DNA of 64,000 nucleotides from Glandiceps talaboti (GCF_964340395.1 NC_135559.1:5752001-5816000); one strand, 5' to 3'; positions 1 to 13,642 are shown, counted from the stretch's first letter. The notes: generated by a model not told the origin, from the letters alone. Made by a program: numbers and translations.

Positions 1-163
1 GTACACCCAAATATTGATATTTCATTTTCAAAGATATGGGAAAGGCATACTAAACATCCAAATTAGTTTTTTATATGACAACAATAATTCATGGTGCAAA
101 TTGGATACTCTGGCAAATCCACGTAAATGAAGTGAAAAGTAACTACAATCACATGATTTCAAC

Positions 164-219
164 CTGCCAATGAAGGATTTATGTGATTTGCCGCGGCCCG
201 AATGCTTGTTCGTACCCAT
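164..219 (-). CDS. Possible first coding exon of a - strand gene leaving the window
   Basis: Minus-strand ATG at 219 opens MGTNKHSGRGKSHKSFIG, then CAG|gttgaa, a weak donor. The local CpG cluster (ccgcggcccg) is unusual here and might mark a promoter. Nothing downstream is in the window to test it. Confidence 0.2.
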
Positions 220-1714
220 TCGGAAGACTTCGAATCTGATGATGAACGTGTTAAGCTATCATCATATTCACATTGAGCTAGAGGTCAACTTTTGAAAGCG
301 AATATGAATATGAATATGATGGTAGCTTCACACTCGTTCCATCATGAGAGCTATTGTACTAGTATAGGTCAAAGGTCAGCTGTAGGTCAGCCAAGTCATG
401 GCACTGAAACTCTAGTTGATGTCTGAATGAAAGACTGTGTTGTGTCTGGTTAATGGGGAGGGACTTGAGTTGTTAGGATACCGTGTTGTGATCTGTTTTA
501 TGACAATAACTAATCAACCATCTCAAACCTTTGTGGATTATCAGCCCCTAATGGGATTATTACAGTGGGTTCTGTGTATACATACGTGCATACAATGTAC
601 ATGTGTGCGTGCGTGTGTGCGTGCACATACCATCATATGTCTGGCCCACACCAAACGATTTCAGTCAAACCAGGCGCTAACGTAACATACTATGTGAGAT
701 ATAAGCACCTCACTTTGTCTTACGACCAAATCAAATATGGCTGAATGGCGGCCACATTTATTGTTAAATTTCACAATATGTATCATAACTTTATAGGTGT
801 AATTACTACACCCATATGATCAAGTATGAGTTTTCTTTTAAGAAATTGACCTTTGACCTTGAAAAGTCTTTCTTCTTGGTCCTGCTCCAACCCAATAATA
901 AATGTAACTCCCTAACTTGAATACAAATGTGTATTTATTGTACAGTCAGTCCACTGTTTTGCAGTCTTACTGAAATTTCCCGCTGATGTCTGGTAAAACA
1001 GTTATCCTGTTTACAACTGTGTGCTGGTTCTTCAACAGTGTGTGTGTTGGCTTTATTAGTAACATACCCAAAGAGTTGTCACCTACTAGTACTAGAGACC
1101 ACTACACACAATGGACATGGGGATTACAATCAAAGGCCCAACTTTGAGCATAAAATCGATTTTAGTGTTTGTATTCATGCAGTATTTGACAACTGGTTAC
1201 TACTACTACTACATTAAAAGGCCTGCAGGCTTACCTGTTTGTTATTGTTCAACTAACAGTTCTCACATAAATTGTATTTTATATGTATTTGTTACGGCTA
1301 TGCCTGCCTAGGCAGCCTTTTAGCATGGGTATTTGTTACAGCTATGCTTCAGGGTAAATTTGGATAAACACAGTCATTGTATTGTCAAAACAGACAAGAC
1401 ACTAAACATATGGCTGATATATAAATGTATCTTATCAGATCATGTCAGATGTCTCTATGAATACACACAACAGGTGTGTTGAGATGTATCTTTGAGTTAC
1501 CAGGATATGAAAATTGCTAATCACAGAGTCAACAAATTTCTTGGAAGCGAACTTTTCGTTACAAAGTATGAACCCAAAGTCTATGAACATTCATTGTTGC
1601 ATTACATCATGTGTTTTATTCCTGCCACCATGTCATTTCTAGACAAATCTCTGTAAAGATACTAGTAAGTAGTATATAGTAGATGAGTTAGTGAGTCACA
1701 TCTGTGTTCACAAG
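220..1714. other. Non-coding stretch with a foldback at its left end
   Basis: Positions 244-273 and 306-336 are imperfect inverted repeats (gaacgtgttaagctatcatc against gatggtagcttcacactcgttc) around a 30-bp loop, a likely small foldback MITE. A (gt/gc)-rich run lies at 600-630. Otherwise nothing is recognised. Confidence 0.4.
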
Positions 1715-1775
1715 AGTCTAAACTGAGACTGGGAGCGAGCATAGACCTCGAACCAACAGAGTCTCTATCGAACAA
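1715..1775 (+). CDS. Exon-like segment of unrecognised + strand gene
   Basis: Acceptor tctgtgttcacaag, donor AACAA|gtgaga. Encodes SKLRLGASIDLEPTESLSN with G/C-rich codons that stand out from the flanks. Its phase (two bases over) fits the terminal exon at 4325. An alternative acceptor two bases later is possible. I do not recognise the protein. Confidence 0.4.
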
Positions 1776-2544
1776 GTGAGACATTGTAAGTGTTCTGGGG
1801 TTCTTCATTACACCTATTGTTATGGTAATTAGTATAAGTTATACATTGTTATGGTAATGACTCTTGGTATGGTCACTGTTTCTTTTATCCCCTGTTTGTT
1901 GTAGACATCAGTGCATTGTAATTGCACTCAGAAAACTGGTCAGTTTGAACATTGACCCTTTGTGTAGTGTCTATGGTTTGAACAAAAGGTGTCAATACAC
2001 CGAAATTAATTAAATGATATTGAAATAGCGCACATACATGTAAGACAGAAATTTTGAACACTTTCTAAGGCTGCAATTTATCCAGAAAGTTGAATGCTAC
2101 AGTGCATATTTCAAGTCAAATGCTGCAATTCACCAGAATACACCAAAGTAAAGAAACAGCACTGAAATAGGAAATTAGTGTTACAGATTCTAGGGCTGCA
2201 ATTTATCCAGGAATTGGAATGATAAAGACACACACAGTGCACAATTATTCAGGTATCATAGCTGGCCTTGAGAAACCAGCTATTTATACTATATAGTCAA
2301 TAGTTAGAGATCATCCCATTGTACATCTATGGATCATCTTATTGTCTATTGTCATTAGAAATGTTAGGAATGTCATTGCATTGTCATTGACAATGTCAGA
2401 TTTCATTGTTTTACACTAGTTTTTATGGTGCTTAGATAGCTTATTTAGTCAAGTAAATAGAAGGGAAACAGTTTCAACCATAGACTATGTTTCTACTGAA
2501 TCTACAGTAACAAGACACTCAGTTTGGTGCTATAGAAATTTATG

Positions 2545-2589
<45 letters not shown>

Positions 2590-2731
2590 TATTGATTGAT
2601 TTAGACTTCTAATGCAATATTTTGCTGTCTACTTGTCATTTCTATGTCCCATTCTAGTATTGTAATTTGTAGACGGGAAAGTCTACTTGCAGAAAAATAA
2701 CTTTTTTTTTAGTTTGACATCATGGAAATTC

Positions 2732-2765
<34 letters not shown>

Positions 2766-4324
2766 GTGAGTGATGTAAACTTTTGATGCAGTTTTCCGAC
2801 GTCAGAGTTATTTTATCACATTCTAGTGGAAGAGAAACACAGTTGTTCAAATAATGTTGGTGGGAATGTACATGTAACATGTACCAGATCCCGAAATAGG
2901 CATATATGATTTTATGATCTAATGTGTTGGGGTTTATTAGTTATGACACCATCCATGATCCATTGCAACTATTTTTTGTTGCGCAGGCTTGCAAGAATGA
3001 TAATTTGATATAGCAATACTTGTTGGTAAAATTGACATCCTACAAATCATAAACATGATTGATGTGTTTTCATTCTGTCAGTTATTAATCATTTGTGGGA
3101 CTTATTCATTTCAAAAGGCTACCTTAGCAGGTGATATAGGTGTACATAAAATATATTGACAAATTATTATCATGTAAAATTTGATTTATGGTTTATGGCG
3201 TCTGAATTAAGAGAGAGTAATTCAATTTTATTGTATCAGATGATTGATGATAATACCAGTTTTATAAGAAATTGTCATAAAATTTAAATAACAATGAATA
3301 ATTTCTTAGTACTGTACATGCATTGGTATGCATTCATGATTCTGACATTAGTCCACTGACAATGAAGTTCTGCCTGGTGAAAAAAATACACCAAATTTTT
3401 ACGGGAACAGTGTGCCCTCTAATGATAGTCAAATTTTGTTGTGAGTTAAAATGATAAAAACTGGCATTTTTTTGTGAGTCACCATATAGTAAGAGATAGG
3501 GGAATGCAAAATTTTGTTGCGTCACTAGAAATTGCGTGCTCCAGTGGTGCATCAAATTGGCTGAGAGGATACAACATTTGCTGGAAATTGAAATGAGAGT
3601 CTTCAAGACTTTCTTATAATTTTTGTTAATTGTTAAAAATATTGATATGAAAATTGTGTTTTTATTACCAGTTTGATATCATATATTGTAATATTTATTA
3701 GTTTTCCTGGTCTTTCATGATTACATAATTTAACCTTTTTAGCAAGAGCAACTACATATAGATAGTAATTTATGTGATCGAAGTATGTATGTAGATTAGC
3801 AATTCAAGAACAGTAACTCGGTTGTGAAGGTATGTGTGATGATGCTGTCGGATACTGCATTACCAGCATGATATGACCTTAATGACCTCTGACCTTTAAC
3901 CCTATTCTTGTCTCTCTGTGATGTTACAGCACGTCCCAATGAATGACTTGGTTCGTTACGTCTTGAGTTTAAAGTTGTGTGAGCTGACTTTAAGTGACCT
4001 ACCCTGACCCCTAACCTTTAACCTTAGAGTTTCTCAAGAAATCACAGCATGTTTTAATCAATGACCTGATTTGTGTCATGCCTGAAATTGTAGGATCCAG
4101 TTTTCCATGATCTCCATGATGGCATAAGTTGACATGAAGCAATGACAGTGTCTGGCTGTGTAGTGTCTTTTACACTGTATTATTATGTAGTGATTAGATG
4201 TTTAAGATCACTGAAAGACCTGAAATGTCGTGGGTTAATAGCTATGATGATTGGGTACATAGCGTACATTGCAGTGCGTTGTCAACACGACGTCATGAGA
4301 TCTGTCATGTATCACAGATTTCAG
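1776..4324. other. Non-coding stretch, probable intron, with (GATT)n runs
   Basis: Holds (GATT)n microsatellites at 2549-2592 and 2733-2765 and a possible foldback at 3400-3545 (gtgccctcta side against the ctagaaattgcgtgctcc side). Several short tgacctt-like strings at 3875-4025. No exon was identified. Confidence 0.4.
2549..2592. repeat. (GATT)n microsatellite
   Basis: About eleven tandem gatt units, with a second shorter run at 2733-2765. Confidence 0.95.
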
Positions 4325-4391
4325 TGAGTTTGACTGGGAGGATATCTCTCCTGAGCAGGTGGAGATGTTCACAAAGGAAATTATGGTCTAG
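4325..4391 (+). CDS. Terminal exon of unrecognised + strand gene
   Basis: Acceptor gtatcacagatttcag. Encodes EFDWEDISPEQVEMFTKEIM and one Val, then TAG at 4389. The acidic, Trp-containing, GC-rich coding look is strong and an AATAAA follows 68 bases after the stop. It joins the 1715-1775 segment in phase through an Asn codon. The earlier AG at 4316 is an alternative acceptor. Identity unknown. Confidence 0.5.
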
Positions 4392-4458
4392 TACCTAAAG
4401 AGTTTGTACATGTAGCTGTTTTAACAAAAAAGTGGTTGGTAAAAATTAATGTAATACC

Positions 4459-4464
4459 AATAAA
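4459..4464 (+). promoter_or_regulatory. Poly(A) signal AATAAA
   Basis: A canonical hexamer 68 bases after the TAG of the exon at 4325-4391, a normal distance for a short 3' UTR. It supports that exon being terminal. Confidence 0.45.
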
Positions 4465-4620
4465 CTTTCAAGAAACGTTTAATACCCAATACTTTCATTG
4501 AGTGATGTGTCTTGAGGACTGAGTCAGCTTAGTTTTTAGTCTCAGAAAGTTCAATTTTTCTGTTTTCTCTATCTACATTTGTATTCCTTCCACCTCCACC
4601 CTACCTCCCTTTTGAAATAG

Positions 4621-4733
4621 TACTTCACATTTGTGACCATGCTGATATCATAGACAAGAAACTAGACGGATTGTGTAGTTGTACAACTGATGTTGTAAAA
4701 TCCATTCTCTTTCACAGCCAATCAAATCATTAA
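4621..4733 (+). CDS. Possible second terminal exon (alternative or separate)
   Basis: Follows an exceptionally long pyrimidine tract ending ttttgaaatag. One frame reads LHICDHADIIDKKLDGLCSC then TTDVVKSILFHSQSNH and TAA. It looks protein-like but does not join the 4325 exon in phase with any good donor. It may be an alternative last exon of the same gene or chance. Confidence 0.25.
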
Positions 4734-5341
4734 CTTGACATAATAACTTCCTGTTTTAAGAAAACATTGGTAGTTAAGATCCGACAACTTTATTAGTGTC
4801 AGTGAATTTGAATACATAATTGCTGTACCATATTGTATACTACTTCCGATTCTTCTTTACTCACTATTTCATTCCTGTTTACACAAACTATTAAGAATCC
4901 TTTGTTAGGAGAAACTGCCCTAGTATACACTCTCTCAATTTCTGTTTCTTTTTATCAACGTTTGCCAAACATCACAGTCAGATGTAATTTAAACCTAATG
5001 GACCACAACCCAATCCCATTCAAAATTGAAAAGTAAATATCGACAAACAGGAGAGAAATTATTGATGTATGGATATCTGATCACATGGCTAACAGAGATT
5101 TAGTCAAGCGTAACCCCAGGAGAGATGAGAAGTATACTGACTGATGCTTTTAGTCGATGAATGAAAGAGTTGTGTGCTTGAAGTATTAATCTCCAGATGT
5201 GTAATGATGCTACCATGGTGATGAGTGCAGAATATTGGTATTACTTTGTAAGATATGAACAGTGACTGCCTCCACCCATTACAGACCGACTGACTGACTT
5301 TTAATGATTACATACTATGTTCATATCTACTCTGTGTAGCA

Positions 5342-5544
5342 TTACTGAAAGTATCTAAATAAATATTGCATATTATACCTAGAGTCAAGCGAAGTTGTTG
5401 TCCTCAAACAGAAAACATGGATTATATACCGTGGTCGTTCTACGTCACAACAACCCATGCCTACATCACTGGTTTTGGTGTGTCCGAAATATGGATCAAA
5501 ACCTTCCAAATCACCATTTTCCCCCTGATTTTTCAGAAATTCTT
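5342..5544 (-). CDS. Possible terminal exon of the same - strand gene
   Basis: A 66-codon open stretch on the minus strand ending in TAA at 5344-5342, starting EFLKNQGENGDLEGFDPYFG after acceptor ttataccttctcaag. Its phase fits segment (3). It could equally be part of an interspersed element, because the CpG-containing core looks like repeat DNA. Confidence 0.2.
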
Positions 5545-5596
5545 CTTGAGAAGGTATAATTATATTATTCCTCAATATCTGTCTTCATTCAGCCAG

Positions 5597-5678
5597 AAAA
5601 TGCTCATGACCTAACAGTAGTCACTACTCGTCTAGAGACTCATAATGACAAGGCCCCTTAGGTCACTCATATTTTTCT
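5597..5678. mobile_element. MITE-like element, CTAAGGGG family copy 1
   Basis: Contains gacctaacag at one end and ccccttaggtcactcat at the other, followed by ttttctcagttgaacgaag. The same layout recurs at 12728 and 16572, so this is an interspersed short inverted-repeat element. Confidence 0.5.
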
Positions 5679-6207
5679 CAGTTGAACGAAGAAAAACATC
5701 AGAGAATAATATCTAATTATAAATAACTAGCATCCCAAAATACAACTTGAATACAGCTGCATTATGGAATTTTAAAGACAGACAGACAACAGACTATAGT
5801 GATGCATATATTTTAGACAGTGACACAATGGCTAAGTGTATCTCCCGCTCCAACCTGTTGACCTTACATGATGATAGGTTCCATGTACAACCCAAACCCC
5901 AGACATGACTTGCTTGTCTTTATGGTAGTACTAGTAGTACAACACTTTGTTACAGTTTGGTATAATATAGCACTCAGTCTGCGTCAACAGTCAGTAAGGC
6001 ACTAAAGTCACAGTAGACGTGATAAAGGATAGTTGGTGATAACACAGTACTATAGAGACACTAACTATGTGTGGATTTACAGTAACTTGTACATATGTAC
6101 ATCAGTGACAACTGACAACCTTGAAAACAGCTTAGTCAGCAGTAATTACCACAGATTACCATCTACTCCGACAATGTATTACTATTGTAGTTTGTAAAGA
6201 AACTCAC

Positions 6208-6244
6208 CATCTTGTTCCTTTTGAGGTTGATGAAGTGGCTTAAG
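6208..6244 (-). CDS. Exon-like segment of unrecognised - strand gene (3)
   Basis: Minus-strand 37-bp segment reading LKPLHQPQKEQD, acceptor ttctagtccttcag, donor GATG|gtgagt. Phase 0 start fits the phase 0 end of segment (2), continuing NMAK-LKPLHQ. Confidence 0.4.
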
Positions 6245-7365
6245 CTGAAGGACTAGAATTTGTCATGTACCGGTTGTCCTAAACCTGGATGGAAGTCTTA
6301 GAGCACCCATGTTTCTGTGTTTATTTGTGTACTGAAATACTGCTGGGTACAACTCCTATTACCTTTACTACCTAGTCACTGTCAGTTCTTTGAAAATGCA
6401 ACCCGTAGATTTGTCTTTTTTTCTTCGTATTCTGTACACACACGTAATTTCCTGTGGAGAGAATGTGACTGCTACTTTCGTGAGAAGGCCATTTAGTATG
6501 GCCATGATAAGCTGTAATTGTGTAATTATACATTCACTACTTTTAAGCCATCAGTTGAATCAAAATTGTACAACAAGACCAGACACCAATGTGGTTTCCA
6601 GTCAAGTCGTGGCAAATAATTTCAAATTGTGTACACGATACTCGAGATAGTATTACTGAGTCTAATCTCATTTACTCTATTAGATGTAGTACCCTATAGC
6701 ATTTGGATATCATCCAAGATAACTGGAGGAGCTATTGGCGCTACTGGAAAGCGGCAAATTTGTCTATTTTATTGAAGTTTCTAAAAATAAGCAGCGAGTC
6801 GCTATATGCTCAGTTGACTTTTACAGTAGCATTAATATGGCAGCCTCTAGTTATGTGAGGGTGATCAGCTGTGTGTGCGGTATTTGCAATTTGGTCTATT
6901 TTTAGCTGGGGTCTATGAAATTACTCTGCGGAGAACCCAGACAAATAATACAACTATATGCTTCCTGGACATGCAATGCCTGGGGTGGTGTGCATCTTGC
7001 ATACATGTACCGTTGTACATGTAATGCCTGGGGTTTTATTCTTGACAAGACGTGACAGGAATTGTCCTGCTTTTAGTTTACTTTGATGTAGATGAATCGG
7101 TGTGTCTGTGGCGGCGAGGAGAGTATGTGTACAGTAAATATATGGAGTTGACATATGGCTGGCAAATACATCATACACATGTATGCACCAAACTGTATTG
7201 GTTTGGCAATGGGAAGAACAGAATGCATTTGACATAGCAGTGACAAAAACGAAGTGAAAAGTATAAATTAATATTGCACTGAGGTGGAATTTGAACCAAA
7301 ACCATTGTGATGGCTAGGATCTAGGTACTACTGAGGTAGTTAGATTTCTGTGGTAATTTTATGAT

Positions 7366-7553
7366 GAAAGTTGCCTTCAATTCCACACTGACTTGTGCGC
7401 AATAACCGCAAGGTGTTTTGCACAGTATCACTATCAAGCAGAAGCAGAAAAAGTGAGAAAGTTGCCTTCAATTCCACACTAACTTGTGCACAATAACCAC
7501 AAGGTGTTTTGCACAGTATCACTATCAAGCAGAAGCAGAAAGAGTGGGAAAGT
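7366..7553. repeat. 91-bp tandem duplication
   Basis: Units starting gaaagttgccttcaattcca at 7366 and 7457, with a third truncated start at 7548. Only a few differences between copies indicate a recent duplication. Confidence 0.9.
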
Positions 7554-9312
7554 TGCCTTACTGACTCTATATATCTACCGTTATCTGTTTGACATATCTA
7601 ATGGTTTAATATCACATAACACCAGTTGGGGGGCTGACAAGTGTCTGTGATACCAAACACAGCATTTTACTTTGTGTACAATCCAAACACTGTCTTATCT
7701 TGTAACCTCAGGGTACAAATAAGAAAACCAAAGAAGATTGTCTGATTCAAACTGTGACAATCTATACTCTCATTAACCCTGGCCAGTTTTATGGAAACCA
7801 GACCTGTATGTCTGTCAATATGTCTTTAAACTACTGTGTAACATAACCATTCAGAATCAAACCCTTATTTCTAGTCTGTCTAAGCAGGCCAGGATCACAA
7901 AGTAGAAAGTTTTTGGTGTAATGTAAAGGATAATGCCATGCGTGTATGCATAGTACTTAAGTATACATACTCAAATTTGAGTGCAGTCGATTTTGTCAGT
8001 TTATATCACTGTGTTCAGTGGAGGAGCAACAAAATAATCATGAAAACAAACTGGGAATGTAGTTTCCAACCTGTAGGTCAATTTAAGGTTATTATATTGA
8101 CAACATCAAAATTGGCGAAATGTTAGGGGAATACATTATAAAAAATATCGATACAGTCATTTGAAATCTAAATACATTTATGATAGATTTGATAAAAATT
8201 GAATGATGTAGAAGACAGTTTACTGATATCTTATCAGGCATATCAAAATACAGCCTTCTGGCATGCACAGTTTTCAGAATCAGAGACAGTTATTCCCAGG
8301 CATCACATAGCCCCTAGATTGACTACCTGATATTTCTGGCTTAGTAGATTGCAGAACTAATAGGGTACAAGAAGTCCAAGTAGTTCACTTGATTGAAAAA
8401 GTACTGTCAGCAGAACTTTGTCGCCAGCTTTGAGAGTTAAAACCTGTCATTGATTAGCAGTGGAGAGAAATGAAGACAGCTTCCAGTAATACTTTCCCAT
8501 ATAGAGCTAACGTCAATAAAATATATCGTATCAAACGTGTTGAAAGTCAATAGCTTTCTATATTTTGTTTTAACTTTTGATGATTTTCTCTGGCAAGCAC
8601 AAGATATAAACCAATGGCAACACTAAACAGTGAGTGCCTGAAATGTTCCGAAAACATATTTTATTGCTCAAGATAAATTTTCCTTTAGATAAATTTAAAT
8701 ACCATAATCAGTGGATGTCAACCAGTCATTTTGTTCTCTACTATGAACTCTATATTTTATGTGTATACTGTATAATGTACATGCAGTCTTTTCAATGCCT
8801 GGATGGAATTTTGTCACAATAAAAGGATAATATTTTACTACAGTTATATGTACCAGTATCAGAAACAGTTTGCATACCCATAGCTTAAAGTTTGAAATAT
8901 TGGAAAACCAGTGCCAAATTGCTATATACATTTATCAGGTTATTGACCTCTGTGGAAAAATAAAGGTCAGTCAACTATAAAAATTAAATTCCCTTGTCAC
9001 AGATGTGGACCATATTATTATGGATTTCAAATCCTACTTCTTGCTAGTGCTTACCCTACAGAAAAATAAAAACTGTCCAGTGATATTTTTCCCTATGGTA
9101 TCCTATAGGTTTATCTATTCTGTGTGTGTAAAGGCCATGTAGGGCAACCCTACAGAGTAATTTGATATCCTGCAGGACAACATTAGGACATGTTGAATAC
9201 CCAGTATGGTGATCCTTCACATATCCCCTTGGGTACTAGATGACAGTCCTGCAAATATTTGATTTATTGTCACTATCATCATGCATGTCATCATTGATCA
9301 TCATCGACTTCG

Positions 9313-9470
9313 TCGTCACCACCACCACCACCACCACCACCATCACCACCACCACCACCACCACCACCACCACCACCATCACCATCACCACCACCACCAC
9401 CATCACCATCACCATCACCACCATCATCATCATCATCATCATCATCGTCGTCGTCGTCGTTGTCATCATT

Positions 9471-9507
<37 letters not shown>

Positions 9508-9560
9508 CCACCACCACCACCACCACCACCACCACCACCACCACCACCACCACCACCACC

Positions 9561-9594
<34 letters not shown>

Positions 9595-9597
9595 TGA
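9313..9597. repeat. (CAC/CAT/CGT)n trinucleotide tract
   Basis: About 95 tandem triplets, CAC blocks alternating with CAT blocks and a short CGT block. It generates spurious poly-His, poly-Thr, poly-Asp and poly-Val frames that are not genes. Confidence 0.97.
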
Positions 9598-10309
9598 TGT
9601 GAACTCAAATGGGAAGAACCGAGGGATAGTGAGATGGGGTTTGTTTCATTATATCCCAGAGACCTTTGCTCAATTTGCTGATCATTTATACGTACATGTA
9701 GACACATATTATACAAATATAGTACAACATTCCTGTCTCTATTCATAGTATACTAAGTGGCCAATCTTTTGAGGAGGAAATTACATTGCTGGTTAATTCA
9801 TTGAATGAGTTTTGAACAGAATAGAATAGATTGAATGACATAATCAAGCCGTGGACATTTCCTTGTTATTTGTACAGGTATTGCAATATTAATGATTTCC
9901 ATCCTGACTATATTATTCACATACAAATGCTGTCGTGTCAAGTTATATTCTTTTCCTTGCCAGATGTGAATAGTCAACTAATTGATTGTAAAGATGTAGT
10001 GGGACTGTGTGATGTGAATATATTGAGTATAAAGCTTAAACATGTAAAGGACTTTAATGCCTGAGTTGTACAATAAAACGGGAAATTACTCTTTTAAGAT
10101 GAAAAGAGGTTGATGAATGCATGTATCTTACAAATAAAGCATTTTAGCAGGGAAAAATCTTGTCATTTCAGCCAACAAATGAATCTAAGACTGAACTGGA
10201 TGTAATACAGATAGATATTAGTAATTTGTCTTTTATGTGAAGGTTACTCAAACTTCAAAGGTAGCTGTTTCATCAATCCAGCCACAGCCAATCTCTAGCA
10301 TGTATACTG

Positions 10310-10580
10310 TAATTTCATTCATACCTTGCACAAAGTTTCATTCAAACCTTGTACAAAGGTGACTTTCAGTGTATAGGTACAGCTTTCTCTGGTATGCATT
10401 TAACATGTATCTTTTGACTCATTCAAACTTTGCACACGGATGAAATTTACATGTAGCCAATTATTTGTATTACCAGTTCATTCAAATCTTTTTACAAAGG
10501 TGACTTACAGTATATACACAGCAATTACTCTGACTTTGCCTTCATTCAAACCTTGCACAAAGATGACATATACAATGTAT
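10310..10580. repeat. Degenerate tandem repeat
   Basis: The motif tcattcaaacctt-gcacaaaggtgac recurs about five times at 24-80 base spacing with many differences, an old minisatellite. Confidence 0.6.
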
Positions 10581-10673
10581 ACACACATGCAGCTATTTCT
10601 TTGAAGTACATTATAAATTTATTCAAACCATACATTTTATAATATTAATACATTTTTACAAACAGTCACTTAC

Positions 10674-10732
10674 CTTTGCCATGTTGAACTCAGTCTCAAT
10701 CAAATCTGGTGTAATGATCTGCTCAAAATAAC
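10674..10732 (-). CDS. Exon-like segment of unrecognised - strand gene (2)
   Basis: Minus-strand frame YFEQIITPDLIETEFNMAK with an excellent donor AAG|gtaagt; acceptor aatacttgtag has a weak pyrimidine tract. In phase with segments (1) and (3), giving LMMLLG-YFEQIITPDL across the junction. Unrecognised. Confidence 0.5.
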
Positions 10733-12727
10733 CTACAAGTATTTTGGGCCATCATGAATCTCTAGACAAATAAATTTCATATTACATGCATGGGAAGTCA
10801 CATACATACGTAATGGTTGCAATATGATACATATATGTGTCCCATGATAAAACTTTGCAAAGTATCTTAGCTGATGAAATTCCTCCTATGCCATAGCTAT
10901 TATTGATTGAAAAATCTCAAATGTCAATGTGTCACAGTTTACGGAGAAAGGATGCTGTATTTTAGTGCTAAATAATAAAGAGTTTGTGAATTTTATCGGG
11001 TTTCATTACTCAAATTATTGAGTCAGTTTATAATGTTTATTACTAATTTACTGTAATTGGATTGCTTTCGTTAATGGGTTAGATAAGGAACTTGCAAACC
11101 CGCCATGTTGAATGTTGCATCATGGGAAATGTGATAATACATGCTAATCAATTAGTATTGTAAACAATAATTTTACATTGTTTGTAACCACTGATAATCA
11201 ATTTATAGTCACCCTGACCATTGTGGGAGTTTTATTTTATCAGTATTACGATAACCACAGATAATGCCATAGTCTTTTGCATCTGAGCGTGCTCAGTCTG
11301 GATTGCAAGTTCCCTATTAGACAACATCTTGATTCATACACTCTATCGTAGAACTTACAGGGGATCCCATCTATGACTGTATGTTTGTGTATTTTGATAC
11401 ATTTTACTTTGAATAGCGATCTCCTAAAGGCTCATATCGATTTAGAATAAGGGTTTAGTTTAGAAAGACAGTTGTCTAGCAGAGCTGCACATATAGGTCC
11501 TGAACAAGACATTGTGGGTACTCTGTATCATGCGAGAACGTGGAAACATGGGGCTTTATATGATATTAATACAGACTATGTTATCCTCTAATAGAGACAA
11601 GATAACAGGATTGGAGTTTGATTTACACTGACAATATCTCTATATACTAGGGATTAACATTGATTGTAATTGTCAAACCAGTTGACTACCAATGTAATAC
11701 AGACTGATGTCTGTTGTTTGCATTTATGAAATTAGTATTAATAAGAAAAGAAATTAAATAAACAAACATTTAAAACATGTCATGTCATTCCAAATCTCTT
11801 AATTTCCATACATTAATTGCTGAAATATTATTCTCCAAGTGGAAGTATTTTAATTCTGTTTTTGAAATATTTTGAAGTCATGAGTACTTTTCTTATCATA
11901 ATGAAATATTTTATGGGTACAGTGTACACAAATTAGAAAGATGGTAGTGATCACAAAACCTTTGAAGGTAAAACTAAAACTAAATACTTTCGTTAGGTTT
12001 TATGTTAGGAACTGCATATATGTAAATAAATTTATAATTAAATCATAAGATAAATTACTTAAGGATTGTAAGACTGTGGAGGACTTGGAAATACTGTATC
12101 TATAAACCCTGTCTCCATATGAATCAATTTGAAACTGATTCTAGCTGAATTGATTCAGTTAAATTCGTTCAAAATCGGTTGCTGTCCCTTCGAGAAAAAC
12201 TGAGCAGTGGGTTTGAATTGATTGGCCTTTGTGTCAGCTCAGAACTAATTAACTTTGAATATTGGTTTACAACCACCCTCCTGAGGTGGTGTTGATCCTA
12301 TTGACCTAAAAATTGGTTCAAAGAGGTTTAAGTGCATGTGGGGACAGAAGAATCGCTTTGGATTCTATTTTGAACTGATTCAACATTCTACGTGGACTCA
12401 TGGAGACAAGACTGTTTTCCCCTTTCCAGTTGTTGATAAATGTATCTAGGAAATTAAAAAATTTATGACTAACTGGATTGTAACAACATTAAACTAAAAG
12501 AGTGTTTAGTCCAAAGGTTAGAAGCTTATCGTTTGTATTGGTGACATTTCCATATTTATGTTCGGATTGCTGTTAATTTATCATCCTGATTCATAGCATT
12601 GGTAGACAGCTTTACTGGTACTTATCACATACACATACACAATATGGACACACATGTTACAGTATAAACAACATGTTGAAATATACCATCTTATGATTAG
12701 ATATTATCAGACAATATCTTTATTTGA

Positions 12728-12808
12728 AAATACTTGTGACCTAAGGGGCCTTGTCACGTTGAGTCAAAGACGAGAAGTGACAAACTCCTTAGGTCACAAA
12801 TATTTTCA
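12728..12808. mobile_element. MITE-like element, CTAAGGGG family copy 2
   Basis: Ends are inverted repeats: aaaatacttgtgacctaagg and its complement ccttaggtcacaaatatttt, around a core with aggggccttgtca and agtcaaagacgag. Best preserved of the three copies. Confidence 0.65.
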
Positions 12809-13642
12809 GTCTGAATGAAGAAAAATATTGGAAAATAATATAGTTATACTCTTGCAAGCATAATTTATGAAAAATCAGGATGTGATATGGACAATTTTGA
12901 ATGTTGTGAATTTGTGATTCATATTTGTAGCATCGCAGAATGTATGATATAAACAGACATTATCTTGACGTAGAATTAGACTGTTCAGGGTTATAATACA
13001 AATGTGATTCATTTTTTGTTCTAACATGTTGAACTTTGCTTGTGTGTGGTTTAATATGTTATGCCAAGGTTGTCAAATACCTATATTTGTAGATATGATA
13101 TCAAGTTACCATTAGTTACTGTTATTAGACTGTACATTCTTCATTGTGGGCTTTCCACATGGTTGATGCTTATAAGGACTGTATATGCAACAGCCATGTG
13201 GATCACCCATAACCCAATGACAAATCTTATTAGTCTAGGCTGTGATATCCCTTAATGAATACAAAATCTGTATTATTTAGTAGTCATCTGGAATATAGGA
13301 AAACTGAAAAGTAGCGGTATTTGTGATAGATACCCTATTTCACTTATTTACTGCAGGTATTCTGATTAATGAAAAAATAGAAGCAATACAGATGGATGAT
13401 TGCCGTAGGCTAAGTTGTGGAGATCAAAAGCTTTGTAATATATCTTTCATTTACAGTGTCTGATCACCTCAATGGCTTGCATCATTCAGTAGAAGTAGTC
13501 ATTATAACACTGTAACTCAGTAAGGTTTAGTTGTCCATGTGGTGAAAGCCTTGCATCAGCTGGTTATACTGCCATGTTTTATTTCCTTTGCCACTTCCGA
13601 TAGTGCCCGGCTGGCAGAATTAAATAAAGAACTGCATCTCAC

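Noticed and set aside
1643-1664. 22-bp micro-exon with good acceptor and donor
   Set aside because: It would leave a 50-bp intron before the 1715 exon, shorter than any other intron seen here.
3334-3606. 90-codon minus-strand open frame
   Set aside because: Overlaps a probable foldback repeat, composition not coding-like, no splice support.
9236-9748. Open frames rich in His, Thr, Asp, Val, Gly
   Set aside because: Translations of the (CAC/CAT)n tract in all frames; not genes.
9962-10077. Possible terminal exon (VNSQLIDCKDVVGLCDV...) followed at once by AATAAA
   Set aside because: Open frame of 33 codons after a pyrimidine tract is not rare by chance here; AT-rich codons and no partner exon.
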